A stretch of 64,000 nt of DNA from Epiperipatus broadwayi (lineage: Eukaryota > Onychophora > Udeonychophora > Euonychophora > Peripatidae). A program made the position numbers and the translations under genes. The stretch is taken from assembly GCA_028023455.1 (NCBI GenBank), contig JAQFVV010012418.1, positions 6,755,244 through 6,819,243 of the forward strand, in the 5' to 3' direction. Under the pieces are notes generated by a model that worked only from the letters and a program-made list of their open reading frames with translations, had not been told where the DNA came from and searched no databases. Below, one piece after another: positions 59,941 through 64,000 of the stretch; the first letter of the stretch is position 1; the number at the start of each line of letters is the position of its first letter.

Positions 59941-62900
59941 TTATATATATTGATTGCTTGTTATTATGGAGAAAGATAATTGAAGGCTTTTTTTTTTTTT
60001 GATAGCTCGAGAGAAATGGGTACTTTTGATTTTGTTAAGTTAAAATGTTTAGAAGTAAATGGTGATAAAGTTTATAACACTTTGTAGTAAAAGTTTGAGA
60101 AATATGATTAAGCCTGAAATTGTTTTATTAAATTGTTGTAATAGAATAAAAGGTTTATTAATTTAATTTCATTAAAACTTAAATAAATAGATATATATGT
60201 TTAGGGAATAAAATATGTAATAGATACAAAAAATACTCCCTGAAGGAGTTAGTATATAGAGTATAAGTTTAAATTTTTTTTAAAAAGGTCAATTACAAAA
60301 TTTGAGAGTTAAAAGAATGTAAGGTATATATATATAATTAAACAATGCATAAATAAAATTATAATAAAATAGTTAAAATGGAAAAAAAATAATAATAAGT
60401 AAATGGTTGAAAATAATAGAAATATAAATTATAAAATATATATAGTTTTCTATACAAAGATTTATATATAAAAAAATAAAAAAAGCAATAACAAATTATA
60501 CATGTATTGCCTTTAGTAAAATAAAATGTAATTGTATTAAGTAGATACATATTGTACCTAACTGAAGTTTCACTTAGTTCCAAAAGGAGCCAAAGGTTAT
60601 CTTAGCTTAACCTTTTGGTTTGAAATTGTCTGATTTTTAAAAAAAAAATAATAATGATAAAAATAAAAATTAAATTAGTTAATGACTAAACTAGGATAAT
60701 CTTCAATTGATTGTAATCATTATTGTATTATGGAATTATGTCTAAGTATTTGAAAGAGATATATGAGTTAGGTTGGTAAGAAATGCTAAATAATAATTTT
60801 AATTTAAAAAAAAAAGGAAAGATATCAGAAATAGTTGTCAATTTGTAAGTAATATTAAATGTATTCTAAAATAACTATCGTATAATCCATTCTAATGTTT
60901 AAAGAATAATAATAAGATATTATTATTAAGTTGGAATAAATAAGTAATAAATTAAAAAAATGATATATAAATTTTTATTAAAAAAATAAGAATGTTTTTT
61001 ATTAGTTTTGTAATTTAATATTCAGTTATAAAAATTATTTAGATTAAATATTCATTAACATTCTATTGTTGTAATTTTAAAAATAACTTTTAAACAATTA
61101 ACTTGCATTCGTATGTGAGAATGTGCATGCATTGACATGGAAACATAAAAAAAAAAAGTAATTTAATTCCAATATTGTTTAAAATAAATAAATAAAACAA
61201 ATGTGTGGATAAAATTATTTCAATGAAATATTTATGGGTTTAATAAAGAGTATAACTTTAAATTTTATATTTATTACTATGGGTTGGATAAAATATCATT
61301 TTAAAAAAAATTATTGCACAATATTTGTTAATAATAAAATTTTGATTTTCCAGCTGAAGGTCACGTGGTAAGGGAAAATTATATTGATTACGTCAGTAGA
61401 TTGATTTCACAGCTGATTTGTTGGAATATTAAAATTTAATAAAAAAAATAGTTTTTATTGGTTTTTAATTAAACTGTAGGTGGGTGAAAATTTGTGAGAT
61501 AAACGGAGATCTAAGGGGTCATTCAGTTGCTAATCTGTTTTAAATATATGTGTAGCTGAATCTTAAAAGTTCTTTAATAAAAAGTAATTTTTAAAACTTT
61601 ATATTTTCTAAAAAAAAATAAAAGTATGTTTTTAAAACCATTATTTTAAATCGTCCAGTAGGTAAACCATTTTTCTGACAGTTTTTCATTCCAGTTGAGG
61701 CATTAAAATTTACAGTAAAATGTTAGCAAAAAATACAGCGTTTCATATTTCATTTGCTTTTGATCTATTCATTTTTCTTTATTTAGAAGTAAAACTTAAA
61801 TTATTAAGTATTGTTATGGCTAAAGACTTTATTGCATTAAACTATAGTATACCTCCTATTAAATTAAAAATACACGTGAAGAAGAAATTAAAAAAAAAAA
61901 GACATTCAAACATTTTAAAATATTAAAATGGAAATGCGTTAGCATCTTTATAAATTAGAAGTGACATTAAATTTAATACTTTATTACTTAATAGATGATA
62001 TATACATTTAAATATGCTCTTAACAGAATAATGTTTCTGTGGACAATATGTATTTTAAAATACTAATTATCGTTTATGCCAATAGTATGAAAAGAATTTG
62101 TTTGGAAGTAAAACTTTAAAAGAATTTAAAAAATATTATTAATGAACTTGTCTCTATCAAATGCATAAAGCTTGGTTATAATTGCTAGTACTTATAAGTA
62201 GCTTTATGACCGTTGATCGTAGCACATAAACCAAGGAGCGTTCTTAATTATAAACAAAGTCTACTCTTATGTTTAAAAATAAATAAAAGGAAATTTGTTT
62301 AAAAAAAAAAAGAAATACATTTTTAAATATTAAAAAACGTTTTAAAAAAAGAGCTCTATTTTAAAAAAATGCATTTATCTAAAGAAGAACTGTGAAAGTT
62401 AACTAAATAGATATATTATAATTATTCCGCGTTTGAACCTAGGATTATAAATATAAAAAAAATGTACTCAGCTGAAGAATTTATTTTTTTCAAAGCTGGA
62501 TTATTATACATATACTTATACTTATGCTACTCAGCTGAAGAATTTATTTTCCAAAGCCAATTCATATTTATGCTTACGATGTTTTATTATTTTAATATTT
62601 AAAATTATCTTTAAAGATAAAAGAAAGTGGAAGTGTTTATATAAAGAACTACTGAATATTTTTGTTTTGAAAATCATTGCCATGTGTATAAATGTAGTAA
62701 TTGAAGCTTCGAATTCGGATAGATATCTTAACATGGATAAATTGTCTACGCATTATGAAATGGAAAAATCATTACGGAGCTGAAATATGAACTTGAATTA
62801 ATGTATTTTTTTTTTTTTATGGTCTGCTTTATTGGTTTAAAAAAAAAAAGAAGCCATAAAAATATTTATGCTATTAAATTTTATGTAACACTTTTTGTCA

Positions 62901-63480
62901 TAAATATACAGGTAAACTAGGGTTATAACTTTAAAATGAAATAGGTTTGTTTGAATGAGCAAATGTTTCTTGCCATTCTTAAGTAGATTTAGTTTATTTA
63001 TCAAGCATTACACTAGCTAGTTTCTATTTAATAATTTTATTATAGAGATTTAAATATCACAGTCTTATTTTCATATAAATGGGATATTTTACTCAATTTT
63101 TATTTTAAAATTACTAAAGAAGTTTATCAGAGAATATCCATTCATTTGTTTTATGAATGTTATATTAAGAATAATTACAAATATTTTATATTCATCGAGA
63201 AGTAAATATTCTTGCATTTAATTTACAATTTCAAAAGTCCACTAGTTACTATATTTTTAGCATTTAATATTTTGTTATGTGTGCATTGTGCCTTGCCTAG
63301 AATTTTATATGCATTTAAGTTTAAAGTATTTTCTACAGTAGTCAGTTGACACATAGTTTGCTTTGTTGGTTCAAACACTGGATATACGTTTTGTATTTTA
63401 TAAATTTCTTGGAAATAACTTAGTAGTTTAAGTGAAGTATATATCTTGCTATTAGCTAGAATTTGTTAGCCTCAAGAGTT
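59941..63480. other. Unassigned AT-rich sequence at the right of the window
   Basis: No recognisable gene on either strand. A short direct repeat, CTCAGCTGAAGAATTTATTT, occurs at about 62467 and 62530. The frame at 61720-61926 ends in a poly-lysine run and lacks family features. Confidence 0.5.
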
Positions 63481-64000
63481 AGGCTTAGTTTATAATTTTT
63501 GAATATGCCTTATGGAGTTGAGAAAAATCCTCCATCCTTATTGTATTGTATTTCCATGATTTGAGAGTGCATATTCCCAAAAGAGGGTTATTGTATTGTA
63601 TTTTTCAGTGATGATGATCACATTTATAAGCATTGGAAATCCCATGAGAGGATTGTGCTTTTCTGGTAGGTGTTCCTGTTCCCAGATGTACTGAAGCTGA
63701 ATACCAGACATCTTTGTTTTGCCTCGAAGTTAGGTATTTTTGGAAGCCACCATATTCTTTTCTAGCTCTGAGGAGCCTAGTATTTTGTATTTTTTGCCTA
63801 TCATTCATGATGACTTAATGTTAATTCTACCACAGTAGGTGATGTTGCATTTGTTTTAGAGTTGTGATGACAAGATATGCTTGTTTGAGGAAATGTATTT
63901 CTTCAGGTCGTTGTAGCTAATTTAAGGCTCATAGGTATATCAATGTTTGAATTGTGTTGCTATGATAGTTTTATCACGCACAAGATAACCAACAATAAGT
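63480..64000. other. Less AT-rich block, possible unidentified element
   Basis: Base composition rises in G and C here. A 67-residue frame on the minus strand (63808-63605, starting MNDRQKIQNTRLLRARKEYG) has unusually balanced amino-acid composition for this window, but I recognise no family. TTATTGTATTGTATTT occurs twice (63539 and 63589). It could be part of another retroelement or an exon of a neighbouring gene cut by the window end. Confidence 0.35.

Noticed and set aside
1-64000. CRISPR arrays, bacterial operons or riboswitches
   Set aside because: Spliced integrin exons, LINEs, SINEs and hAT elements show an animal nuclear genome; no regularly spaced repeat-spacer array is present.

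Overview
This is a eukaryotic, very AT-rich, intron- and transposon-dominated window. It contains part of one host gene, an integrin beta subunit on the minus strand. Five short exons were recognised by translating the minus strand and matching the family (5' to 3': 51866-51791, 43877-43746, 30100-30007, 17609-17519, 10541-10455). All four splice junctions keep the reading frame, giving 160 codons from the start of the hybrid domain to the middle of the beta-I domain. Introns are 7.0-13.6 kb, and both ends of the gene lie outside the window or were not recognised. The host is an invertebrate animal. The short C-x2-C specificity loop, the NLDxLEGGLDA motif, the AT content and the long introns would suit an arthropod such as a chelicerate, but that is only an inference.

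The rest is mobile DNA. From left to right: an almost complete LTR retroelement (1-8213) with two unusually long LTRs of about 2.6 kb around a gag-only interior; a decayed Penelope-like (PLE) GIY-YIG fragment (13.1-13.7 kb); an inverted-repeat element with hammerhead-ribozyme motifs (17.7-18.3 kb); a second family of hammerhead-bearing, near-palindromic retroposons (21.7, 23.6-24.9, 26.9-27.4 and 56.8-57.2 kb, with a 106-bp fragment at 42.2 kb); RTE-type LINE copies (23.99-24.84 kb, 37.39-39.91 kb, and an old one at 44.5-46.1 kb); a minus-strand PLE bounded by inverted repeats (25.0-26.3 kb); a hAT MITE with an 8-bp target duplication (28.6-29.0 kb); an LTR-like GC-richer block on the minus strand (30.6-31.7 kb); two dead ZMYM1-like hAT transposase genes (40.1-40.9 kb minus, 48.6-51.1 kb plus); a LINE zinc-knuckle relic (41.4 kb); several tRNA-derived SINEs; and a MITE interrupted by a SINE with a perfect target duplication (59.0-59.5 kb), followed by a PLE reverse-transcriptase relic.

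The most interesting system is the pair of hammerhead-carrying repeat families. Both have a CUGANGA box, a short stem II, GAAA, a palindromic helix III (ACUAGU in one family, ACCGGU in the other) and a GUC cleavage site, placed in an arm of an inverted-repeat element. Flanking direct repeats at two copies suggest that the family moves by retroposition. Coordinates of host exons and of elements with target duplications are firm; boundaries of older relics are approximate.
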